From Desulfobacterales bacterium (GTDB lineage: Bacteria; Desulfobacterota; Desulfobacteria; Desulfobacterales; RPRI01), in contig JAGVOC010000404.1 in the NCBI GenBank assembly GCA_020052975.1, positions 1 to 5,541 of the forward strand: a stretch of DNA of 5,541 nt. Reading direction: 5' to 3'. Position numbers and translations under genes: made by a program. Shown here piece after piece: positions 1 through 4,675 of the stretch; position 1 is the stretch's first letter, and each line of letters begins with the position of its first letter. The notes beneath the pieces are model-generated. The model saw only the letters and a list, made by a program, of their open reading frames with translations. It ran no database searches and had not been told where the DNA came from.

Positions 1-74
1 ATTTTCAGACTATGCTCTTTAGATCTTCTATAAAATATATCCATCATTGTATTCGCATCTCCTCTGCTTTCCAT
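1..74 (-). CDS. 5' end of an unidentified ORF running off the left edge
   Basis: This minus-strand reading frame stays open from an ATG at 74-72 to the window edge and reads MESRGDANTM then MDIFYRRSKEHSLK. In-frame alternative starts are the paired ATGs at 47-45 and 44-42. An AGAGGAG (65 to 59) lies 11 nt before the first of them, which is slightly long for a ribosome binding site. The ATG at 74 would sit almost on the predicted transcription start of the strong promoter at 82-110, giving a nearly leaderless mRNA. I do not recognise the product, and only about 25 codons are visible. The promoter is the main support; the frame could also be chance. Confidence 0.35.
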   Translation of the reverse strand, partial: MESRGDANTMMDIFYRRSKEHSLK

Positions 75-81
75 ATTCTTA

Positions 82-110
82 ACTATATAGGAATTATTCT
101 TATTTGTCAA
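82..110 (-). promoter_or_regulatory. near-consensus sigma70-type promoter, leftward
   Basis: Read on the minus strand, a perfect TTGACA (110-105) is followed by exactly 17 nt and TATAGT (87-82), five of six matches to TATAAT. Transcription would begin at about position 75 and run toward the left edge, into the short open frame there. This is the best promoter match I see in the window. Confidence 0.6.
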
Positions 111-126
111 GATTGCCCTGTTTCCT

Positions 127-155
127 TTGACTCTATATCCTAAGACGGCTACAAC
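127..155 (+). promoter_or_regulatory. possible rightward promoter of the metallophosphoesterase remnant
   Basis: TTGACT (127-132), 17 nt, then TACAAC (150-155). The -35 matches five of six positions and the -10 four of six. It is back to back with the stronger leftward promoter; the two -35 boxes are 16 nt apart. A start near 162 would place the hairpin at 174-196 and the AGGAAGG at 201 in the leader. The match is moderate and unproven. Confidence 0.3.
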
Positions 156-173
156 TAGGGATATATGACTGTC

Positions 174-196
174 ATTGCCCGACATGATCGGGCAAT
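174..196. repeat. perfect 9-bp inverted repeat in the leader
   Basis: ATTGCCCGA (174-182), a 5-nt loop CATGA, and TCGGGCAAT (188-196) form a perfect GC-rich stem. It lies just before the AGGAAGG at 201-207. No T-run follows, so it is not a typical intrinsic terminator. It could be an operator dyad or a leader hairpin that affects translation or mRNA stability. Confidence 0.6.
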
Positions 197-211
197 CCAG
201 AGGAAGGCACT

Positions 212-1128
212 GTGAATTCACCGGTCGATCCGGAGAATGACAAGCAGACGAAACTATATCGCTGTCCTAACGACCGCATTAGTAAGTATCCGGTACAGTA
301 TATTTTTCTGTTTGAATTGTCGGCAAAAGCAGGAGTATCAAATGGGACAAGAAGACCAGCGCCGTTCAGTATACGAACCTCGATGCCGTTCATAGCATGG
401 CCAATGACATGGTCATTCCGGGGGTTTCCCTCGTACTTGTTGGAGGTGACCTGATCGATGGCAGGGGCGAGGACACCACCGGCCTGATATCCCAACGAGG
501 CATGGCTACAAGCTATGTCGCCGGTCTACACAGCCCAAATAGAAGTTTACGCAGTGCCGGGCAATCATGAATACTGGTGCGACAGCGCCGACAGTTGTAC
601 TTCTGCATGGGAACAGGCGATGGTCCCAACCTTCCCGCCTGGCAGAACGGACAACCCGGCGATGCCCGGAAGGGAATTCAGTTTTGTCCATCGCAATGCC
701 CTCTTTATAGGGCTGGACCAGAACCAGTTCGGACCCTCCTTCCCCGCTTACTATCGAGGCAATAGCATTGACTGGATAGAAGACCGCTTGGCCGAACGTG
801 ATGTCTCGCTACAGCCCCATGTCGTTGTTTTCGGCCACATGCCTCAGTTCATGACGCAGTGGGTCTCGCTTCGACGCAAGATGGGCTCGATTCGCTCTAC
901 CAGGTTATCTCAGGTTCGGGAGGAGCCGAAGCGGAGACTACGGCCTGGAACGGTGAGTATTACGAAAAGGATCGCGTCCAACCCGTTGACTGGGACAATA
1001 ATCAGTATCTCCTCGGTTATGCGTTGATAACCATTCGCGGAAAGGACGTAAGCATGGTGTGGCGCTATGTTGACCCGGCATCAGGCATCTTCATCTCAAG
1101 AAAAGATTTCTCCTATCGTCAACCATAA
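212..1128 (+). pseudogene. decayed secreted-type metallophosphoesterase, three frames
   Basis: Calcineurin-like phosphoesterases hydrolyse phosphoesters at a two-metal site. Here the conserved blocks sit in different frames. A hydrophobic leader-like stretch MTSRRNYIAVLTTALVS (ATG 237) is in frame 3. VSLVLVGGDLIDGRGED (about 424-474) is in frame 1, which stops at 568. AVPGNHEYW (about 554-580) and VVVFGHMPQ (about 823-849) are in frame 2. LYQVISGSGGAEAE and the tail to the TAA at 1126 are in frame 1. Frame changes are therefore needed near 300-330, 500-545 and 850-885. The first D-x-H block and the last GH-x-H block of the family are not found in any frame, so deletions are likely as well. 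A GTG at 212 follows AGGAAGG (201-207); the ATG at 237 is the alternative start. The total span would suit a protein of about 300 residues. Base composition is richer in GC than in the genes downstream. Indel errors in the assembly could explain the shifts but not the missing motifs. Confidence 0.75.
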
Positions 1129-1142
1129 AATAAATCGGGAGT

Positions 1143-1183
1143 TTTCTGAGGTTTTCGAGCGATGCTCCACAGAAAGTCTTTTT
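1143..1183 (+). terminator. probable terminator after the phosphoesterase remnant
   Basis: TTTCTG (1143-1148) pairs with CAGAAA (1170-1175). After one A-A mismatch GG pairs with CC, or alternatively an inner GAGC/GCTC stem (1157-1167) forms. TTTTT follows at 1179-1183. It starts 14 nt after the stop codon at 1128. The stem is imperfect, so confidence is moderate. Confidence 0.5.
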
Positions 1184-1427
1184 ATATTCAGGATGAATCC
1201 GTCATTATCGCGCAGGAGAAATGCCAGCGCCTGTGGACTGACCCCATCGCCTTTATCTCAAAAAGCATATGCGATTGATATTCCTGACAATTCATTAAAT
1301 TGCAATAAACATGTCTGACCCTCTTCTACCCTTCCGGTGCTTTCAGGTCGCTCTATTGTGAATGGGTCATTTTAATGATAAATCTTAGGCCGGTTTAATC
1401 CGAAAAATAACAACAGGAGGTCTTTAA
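1184..1427. other. stretch without a convincing gene; composition boundary
   Basis: I see no supported gene on either strand. A plus frame that begins inside the phosphoesterase tail (1067-1318) has no ribosome binding site and no family-like content. Composition changes here: the left part resembles the GC-richer remnant, and from about 1360 the DNA is AT-rich like the rest of the island. This makes it a plausible junction between older and acquired DNA. Confidence 0.5.
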
Positions 1428-1622
1428 ATGATTCGAGAAAAAATCACAGATAAAATGATTAATCTGTCAATAGAAGCAAATATTACTTCTTCTTTCTCTA
1501 AAGATCAGATCAAAAAGGCATTGTCACCTTTTATGGAGGTTGTTGATATTACTATAAATTCAAATTCAGATGATTGCCGATCAACCTTAATTTGTAATCA
1601 AGGGCATCTATCTGCCCCATAA
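1428..1622 (+). CDS. small orphan protein, 64 aa
   Basis: Function is not recognised. The start is well supported: AGGAGGT (1415-1421) lies 6 nt before the ATG. The first 47 or so residues (MIREKITDKMINLSIEAN onward) are rich in Lys, Ile, Ser and Asn, with a likely helical SKDQIKKALSPFMEVV segment, and read like a genuine AT-rich gene. The last 16 or so residues (DCRSTLICNQGHLSAP) have a different character, and their DNA is antisense to the 3' end of the converging four-cysteine gene. The original C-terminus may therefore have been lost and replaced by read-in to foreign sequence. No signal peptide or membrane segment is visible. It could be a truncated remnant translated from an intact start. 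Confidence 0.5.
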   Translation: MIREKITDKMINLSIEANITSSFSKDQIKKALSPFMEVVDITINSNSDDCRSTLICNQGHLSAP

Positions 1623-1758
1623 TAGACGCCATAGTTCTCTTATTTTCTTCGGCAATTGTGGCAGCCAAAACGATAGCACAGCCTCCGTCACGTAGAAACA
1701 GGCAATTATTGTTGACATCACAAGCATTTGTTGTGTTGTAAATGGGACATTTAAGCAT
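1552..1758 (-). CDS. small four-cysteine protein, 68 aa
   Basis: A canonical AAAGGAG site lies just upstream of the ATG at 1758 on the minus strand, so this is likely a translated gene. Cysteines are at residues 4, 13, 19 and 27 (MLKCPIYNTTNAC, NNNCLF, GGCAIVLAATIAEEN). A C-terminal, probably helical half with regular hydrophobic positions follows. The pattern C-P-x(8)-C-x(5)-C-x(7)-C-A-I suggests a small metal-binding knuckle plus a helix. From memory, similar small CAI-type cysteine proteins occur in anaerobic bacteria and mobile elements, but I cannot name a family. It lies downstream of the toxin-antitoxin pair on the same strand, separated by 71 nt that include a perfect dyad. Its 3' end overlaps the converging 64-codon gene by 71 nt. 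Confidence 0.65.
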   Translation of the reverse strand: MLKCPIYNTTNACDVNNNCLFLRDGGCAIVLAATIAEENKRTMASIMGQIDALDYKLRLIGNHLNLNL

Positions 1759-1773
1759 CTGTTTTCTCCTTTC

Positions 1774-1788
1774 TATTTAATAATTCTA
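1774..1788. repeat. 15-bp direct repeat, left copy
   Basis: TATTTAATAATTCTA occurs here and again at 3493-3507, both on the plus strand. The copies bracket the toxin-antitoxin pair and the winged-helix gene. Each copy is followed after exactly 5 nt by an inverted repeat. The sequence is AT-rich, so chance identity is possible. Confidence 0.5.
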
Positions 1789-1793
1789 TCTAC

Positions 1794-1810
1794 TGACCAT
1801 CGGATGGTCA
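1794..1810. promoter_or_regulatory. 17-bp palindrome, candidate operator
   Basis: TGACCATC-G-GATGGTCA is a perfect dyad with 8-bp arms around one central base. It lies between the end of the candidate toxin gene (1830) and the start of the four-cysteine gene (1758). No T-run follows it on the minus strand, and the short loop makes a terminator unlikely. A protein-binding operator for the small gene fits better, though a weak 7-bp hairpin with a 3-nt loop could form. Confidence 0.5.
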
Positions 1811-1829
1811 TCTCTAAATTTAATAAATC

Positions 1830-2279
1830 CTAAGTGTGTTTCTTCAGGGAAGGACAAACGCTATGATCTGGATCCCACCACAAAATATAAAATGCTTCAT
1901 GTTGCCTTATTCCCCATAAACGCTCTCTTCCTGATAAGCTAAAAGAAAATAAGTCTTGGTAATCATCTTTCCCTATCATGGCAAGACGTTCTTTGGCTTC
2001 CTTACATATACGGGTTATTGGAATCAAATGATGGCGATCTGGTGGTATTTCATTCCATCGCATTCCTTCGAAGTTTCTTAGTTTATCTAAGATATCAATT
2101 AATTTCTCTTTATTCCCTAAACCGTTAAATCCCCATGGACCTTCATAATCAATATAGGAAACACGCCATTTAGGTTTATCGTGCATAATCGAATCGGGTT
2201 CGTTTTGTGGTGCTATACGGGGTTCTTTTCTTGATGCGGGACTAAATACTTTCTTAGGTTTTTTAGATCGTTTAGGCAA
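1830..2279 (-). CDS. candidate toxin of a Panacea-type toxin-antitoxin pair, 149 aa
   Basis: The function is unproven; the toxin role is inferred from its place directly after a Panacea antitoxin gene. Residues 1-30 are very basic and probably disordered (MPKRSKKPKK). A compact domain follows: WRVSYIDYEGPWGFNGL (38-54), a helix KLIDILDKLRNFEGM (59-73) and HHLIPI (83-88). After these comes a helix with CKEAKERL (92-99), then SGRERLWGIR (116-125) and FYILWWDPDHSVCPSLKKHT (130-149). The alternation of strands and helix, and the WGIR / ILWWDP-x-H tail, are reminiscent of small RelE-like folds, but I could not confirm this. It begins with TTG at 2279, touching the antitoxin stop codon (TAA TTG) and in the same frame. 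No clear ribosome binding site is visible, so translational coupling is likely. An in-frame ATG at codon 32 is an alternative start, also without a clear site. Confidence 0.85.
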   Translation of the reverse strand: MPKRSKKPKKVFSPASRKEPRIAPQNEPDSIMHDKPKWRVSYIDYEGPWGFNGLGNKEKLIDILDKLRNFEGMRWNEIPPDRHHLIPITRICKEAKERLAMIGKDDYQDLFSFSLSGRERLWGIRQHEAFYILWWDPDHSVCPSLKKHT

Positions 2280-2708
2280 TTAAAGGCTATTGTAATATTC
2301 AAACATACTTGCTTGTGTAATTTCTTTATGCCCACGTTCACCGGGCATTAATCCAAGGCGGGAATTTTTCCACGGTGCTTCACTATGTGATAAGTCAGAT
2401 AACCACTGTGAAGATTTTCCCCCATAATATTTCAATACAGCATTGACAGAATTACTTTGTTTTCTGCTCAATTTTGATGAATCACCATGTCGCCATTTTA
2501 TAACTTCGAATTGACCTTTGTGTTGTTCATATATGTCACATACAACAGGGCCATTTGCCCATGCTTCGATTCTTTCTGTAAAAAGAGGCTTTTCATCCCA
2601 AACAAGTGACCATGCTTGAGCATAGTACAGAAGCTTTTGGAGCTTCATTGTAGTCATTCTACCTTGCTTTTCTAATATATAAGCAGCAACGTCATGTGCA
2701 GATACCAT
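2280..2708 (-). CDS. Panacea-domain antitoxin (DUF4065 / SocA-like), 142 aa
   Basis: Panacea (DUF4065, GepA/SocA-like) proteins are antitoxins that neutralise many unrelated toxins encoded next to them; Caulobacter SocA is a known relative. Family hallmarks are visible: an N-terminal helix DVAAYILEKQG (6-16), the signature MKLQKLLYYAQAWSL (21-35), PLFTERIEAWANGPVV (41-56) and the C-terminal LSHSEAPWKNSR (106-117). The length is normal for a bare Panacea domain with no added DNA-binding domain, and the protein looks intact and cytoplasmic. The ATG at 2708 follows GGAGGG (2720-2715) with a 6-nt gap. It is the first gene of the leftward operon; the candidate toxin follows immediately. Expression probably starts in the AT-rich region shared with the divergent gene at 2942, but I could not pick a confident promoter. 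Confidence 0.92.
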   Translation of the reverse strand: MVSAHDVAAYILEKQGRMTTMKLQKLLYYAQAWSLVWDEKPLFTERIEAWANGPVVCDIYEQHKGQFEVIKWRHGDSSKLSRKQSNSVNAVLKYYGGKSSQWLSDLSHSEAPWKNSRLGLMPGERGHKEITQASMFEYYNSL

Positions 2709-2941
2709 ACCGTACCCTCCGCCCTTTGATCTTAGCTTGAGCTTACTAAATAATTAATATAGATGCAAATTCGTTAACTTTATTTAATGTACTATTTATT
2801 ATCATTTAAAAGTTTATTGTTTAATGATAATTCATTTTAAATTTAATGAGTTACAAAAATTATAATTTACAGTATTGTTTTTATTGACATAAATTATATT
2901 TTATGGCATCATTGTATATCATCAAACAATGGAGGCCAATG
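2709..2941. promoter_or_regulatory. AT-rich divergent control region
   Basis: This 233-base spacer separates the leftward toxin-antitoxin operon from the rightward winged-helix gene, so promoters in both directions must lie here. It is extremely AT-rich between about 2740 and 2905. On the plus strand there is a perfect TTGACA at 2884-2889, but no good -10 box at normal distance. A weaker TTTACA (2866-2871) with CATAAA (2888-2893) is another option. Exact promoters cannot be assigned. Confidence 0.5.
2798..2831. repeat. 9-bp inverted repeat, candidate operator
   Basis: ATTATCATT (2798-2806) and AATGATAAT (2823-2831) are exact reverse complements 16 nt apart, giving a centre-to-centre distance of 25 bp. 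They sit in the middle of the divergent control region. A dimeric repressor, possibly the product of a neighbouring gene, could bind here. AT-rich context raises the chance of a random match. Confidence 0.4.
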
Positions 2942-3499
2942 ATGGATACTTACAAGCTTCGCATCAAAAAAGGTTCCTACGAAATAGAAGCCGAAGTTCC
3001 TAAAGAAATAATAGCGTCAGAATTAAAAGCGTTTAGAGATTTGTTGTCATTAGAACCCTTACCCCAAGATGATATTTCAGAAGCCAACGCAGAACAAGAA
3101 GAAGTTCTTCCGTTTAATGGGAAACAACCGATTCAAACAATAGAAAATATAGACAGAAAACATTTAAAGCCTCTCTTTCTTGAGAATAAAGACGGTCTAA
3201 TAACTTTAGGCGTTCCGCCTGCAAAGGGTGAAAGACACGCTCCTGATGCAATTTTATTAATTGCCTTAGGATATCAAATCCTACACAATGAAGATCAGAT
3301 TCGGGTTACTCAATTAAAACGATCCTTAAAAGAATCAGGAGTTATAGTAGGGAGGATTTCCCGAGTATTGGAAAATGATATCAAACAAGGGTTCCTTATA
3401 AAAACAGGAAGGGGCAAAGGCGGGCAATACAGACTTACAAATAAAGGGAAAATAGAAGCTCAAAAACTTATGAATGATATATTGAGTCAGATTATTTAA
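2942..3499 (+). CDS. hypothetical protein with C-terminal winged-helix-like domain, 185 aa
   Basis: I do not recognise a named family. The N-terminal part (MDTYKLRIKKGSYEIEAEVP, residues 1-20) looks like a short beta unit followed by a helix IASELKAFRDLLS. Residues 36-75 are acidic and probably a linker. From about residue 100 a winged-helix pattern appears: helix DAILLIALGYQIL (102-114), helix VTQLKRSLKESG (122-133) and likely recognition helix RISRVLENDIKQG (138-150). A basic glycine-rich wing RGKGGQYRLTNKGK (157-170) and helix EAQKLMNDIL close the domain. A DNA-binding or regulatory role is inferred. I chose the ATG at 2942 because GGAGG (2931-2935) lies 6 nt before it; an in-frame ATG at 2903 would add 13 residues but has no such site. 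It is divergent from the toxin-antitoxin operon. Confidence 0.75.
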   Translation: MDTYKLRIKKGSYEIEAEVPKEIIASELKAFRDLLSLEPLPQDDISEANAEQEEVLPFNGKQPIQTIENIDRKHLKPLFLENKDGLITLGVPPAKGERHAPDAILLIALGYQILHNEDQIRVTQLKRSLKESGVIVGRISRVLENDIKQGFLIKTGRGKGGQYRLTNKGKIEAQKLMNDILSQII

Positions 3500-3507
3500 T
3501 AATTCTA
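3493..3507. repeat. 15-bp direct repeat, right copy
   Basis: Second copy of TATTTAATAATTCTA (first at 1774-1788). It includes the stop codon of the winged-helix gene (TAA at 3497-3499). An inverted repeat starts 5 nt after it, the same gap as at the left copy. Confidence 0.5.
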
Positions 3508-3512
3508 AAAAA

Positions 3513-3544
3513 TTAGCCAATCAGACTGCAATCTGATTGGCTAA
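3513..3544 (-). terminator. 13-bp perfect hairpin; intrinsic terminator in minus direction
   Basis: TTAGCCAATCAGA (3513-3525) and TCTGATTGGCTAA (3532-3544) form a perfect 13-bp stem with a 6-nt loop. The A-run at 3507-3512 gives a T-run directly after the stem on the minus strand, the classical terminator form in that direction. On the plus strand no T-run follows, so for the upstream winged-helix gene it would act only as a stable 3' mRNA end or a rho-assisted stop. It shields the AT-rich region from leftward transcription. Confidence 0.65.
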
Positions 3545-3574
3545 GGAAGCCAAATTGAAGGTTGGAGGCCAACA

Positions 3575-3673
3575 ATGTATACCACAAAAGATGTGGCAGG
3601 CTTCATTTTTATGGTAGCAAGACCGCCACCAAAAGTCAACTTTATGGCTGAGGATGGGTTCTCAGTGCAGTAA
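3575..3673 (+). pseudogene. truncated 5' end of a gene interrupted by the IS
   Basis: GGAGG (3564-3568) lies 6 nt before the ATG at 3575, as expected for a real start. The frame reads MYTTKDVAGF, then runs into IS sequence and stops at 3671-3673 after 32 codons. The native part resembles the opening of small excisionase or MerR-like helix-turn-helix proteins (compare L-T-T-K-E-V-A), but ten residues are too few to be sure. The matching 3' part is not found beyond the IS, so a deletion probably accompanied the insertion. The start site lies in a small dyad GTTGG-AGG-CCAAC (3561-3573) that could hide the ribosome binding site. Confidence 0.35.
3664..3673. repeat. inner terminal inverted repeat, left
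   Basis: AGTGCAGTAA is the exact reverse complement of 4632-4641. Some further inward positions also match (4 of the next 7). It lies 100 bases before the transposase start. Confidence 0.6.
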
Positions 3674-3773
3674 CACCGAGAACCCTGCAACCCGGAACCC
3701 GGCCCGCGAAGACCAAGTAAGGGATTGCAGTTTCAGCATACCTTACAAGCGGGCCTCTGTCAAGGAGGCCATG

Positions 3774-4610
3774 ATGAACACATTATCCAAAGTAAGGAAG
3801 ATTCAAATACTCTCCGGTTCAGTAGAGGGTATGTCGATTCGCTCACTGGAAAGAATGACCAATACTCACAGAGATACAATTATGAGACTAATGGTAAGGA
3901 TAGGCAAAGGTTGTCAGATGTTGCTTGAGGACAATCTAAAGAACTTCCATTCCAATTATATTGAGGCAGACGAAATATGGACTTTCGTAAGGAAGAAAGA
4001 GAAGAAACTAAATGAGGCTGAAAAGAGAAGCCTACAGTTCGGGGATCAATATGTTTTCGTGGCATTAGATGCCGAATCAAAGTTAGTTCCTGTCTTTACT
4101 GTAGGGAAAAGAGACAGTGGTACTGCCACTGAGTTCATGCGGGAATTAAAGAGAAAGCTCAAAGACAACGGACGTATTCAGTTAACTACAGATTCACTCA
4201 AGGCTTATTTATGGGCCGTAGAGCTTGCCTTTGGTAAAGATGTAGACTTTGCTCAATTAATAAAACTCTTTTCTTCTGTGAATCCGGGGCTTGGAAGGTA
4301 TTCCCCACCACGTATATCAAAAGTGGTATCCACGACAGTTCAAGGCAATCCTAATAAAAAACGTGTATCAACCTCTTATGTCGAGCGCAACAATTTGACA
4401 ATCAGAATGCAGATAAGGAGATTTACGAGATTAACCAACGCCTTCAGTAAGAAATTGGAAAATCTCAAGGCATCTTTGGCCTTACACTTTGCCCATTATA
4501 ATTTCATGAGGATACATGGAAGCCTGAGAATGACACCGGCAATGCAGGCAGAAATTACCGATCATATTTGGGGATGGGATGAAATCTTAGCTTATGAATC
4601 AAGAAATTGA
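3774..4610 (+). CDS. IS1-like DDE transposase, 278 aa
   Basis: This enzyme cuts and joins the ends of the surrounding insertion sequence. An N-terminal helix-turn-helix (residues about 19-42, MSIRSLERMTNTHRDTIMRL) should bind the ends. The catalytic triad is visible: D66 in EADEIWTF, D140 in LTTDSLKAY and E204 in SYVERNNLTIRMQ, followed by the basic RRFTRLTNAFSKK helix and HFAHYNFMRIHGSLR. This matches the single-ORF, IS1-annotated transposases of environmental bacteria rather than classical InsA-InsB', because no programmed frameshift is needed. AAGGAGG (3762-3768) sits 5 nt before the ATG at 3774; the frame is open upstream to 3654, but those residues do not look like protein family sequence. 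No stop or missing key residue is seen, so the enzyme is probably intact. Confidence 0.93.
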   Translation: MNTLSKVRKIQILSGSVEGMSIRSLERMTNTHRDTIMRLMVRIGKGCQMLLEDNLKNFHSNYIEADEIWTFVRKKEKKLNEAEKRSLQFGDQYVFVALDAESKLVPVFTVGKRDSGTATEFMRELKRKLKDNGRIQLTTDSLKAYLWAVELAFGKDVDFAQLIKLFSSVNPGLGRYSPPRISKVVSTTVQGNPNKKRVSTSYVERNNLTIRMQIRRFTRLTNAFSKKLENLKASLALHFAHYNFMRIHGSLRMTPAMQAEITDHIWGWDEILAYESRN

Positions 4611-4631
4611 AATTAGGACACTACCTGGATT

Positions 4632-4641
4632 TTACTGCACT
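4632..4641. repeat. inner terminal inverted repeat, right
   Basis: TTACTGCACT mirrors AGTGCAGTAA at 3664-3673. It begins 22 bases after the transposase stop codon. Beyond it, CCTAAAAATG (4667-4676) mirrors the left outer block. Confidence 0.6.
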
Positions 4642-4675
4642 TGACATTCTTATCTGAAGTTGATAACCTAAAAAT

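Noticed and set aside
172..495. Minus-strand frame of 107 codons over the phosphoesterase start
   Set aside because: It is antisense to recognisable GGDLIDGRG sequence, has no family-like content and no clear ribosome binding site.
506..765. Other frames within the phosphoesterase region
   Set aside because: Shadows of the frame that carries GNHEYW and FGHMPQ.
1067..1318. Plus-strand frame of 83 codons
   Set aside because: It starts inside the phosphoesterase tail, crosses the probable terminator, has no ribosome binding site and reads like non-coding sequence.
3335..3520. Minus-strand frame of 61 codons opposite the winged-helix gene
   Set aside because: Its start lies in the terminator hairpin and its composition mirrors the lysine-rich gene on the other strand.
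3725..4080. Extra frames over the transposase start
   Set aside because: Shadows of the DDE transposase, which has the family motifs.
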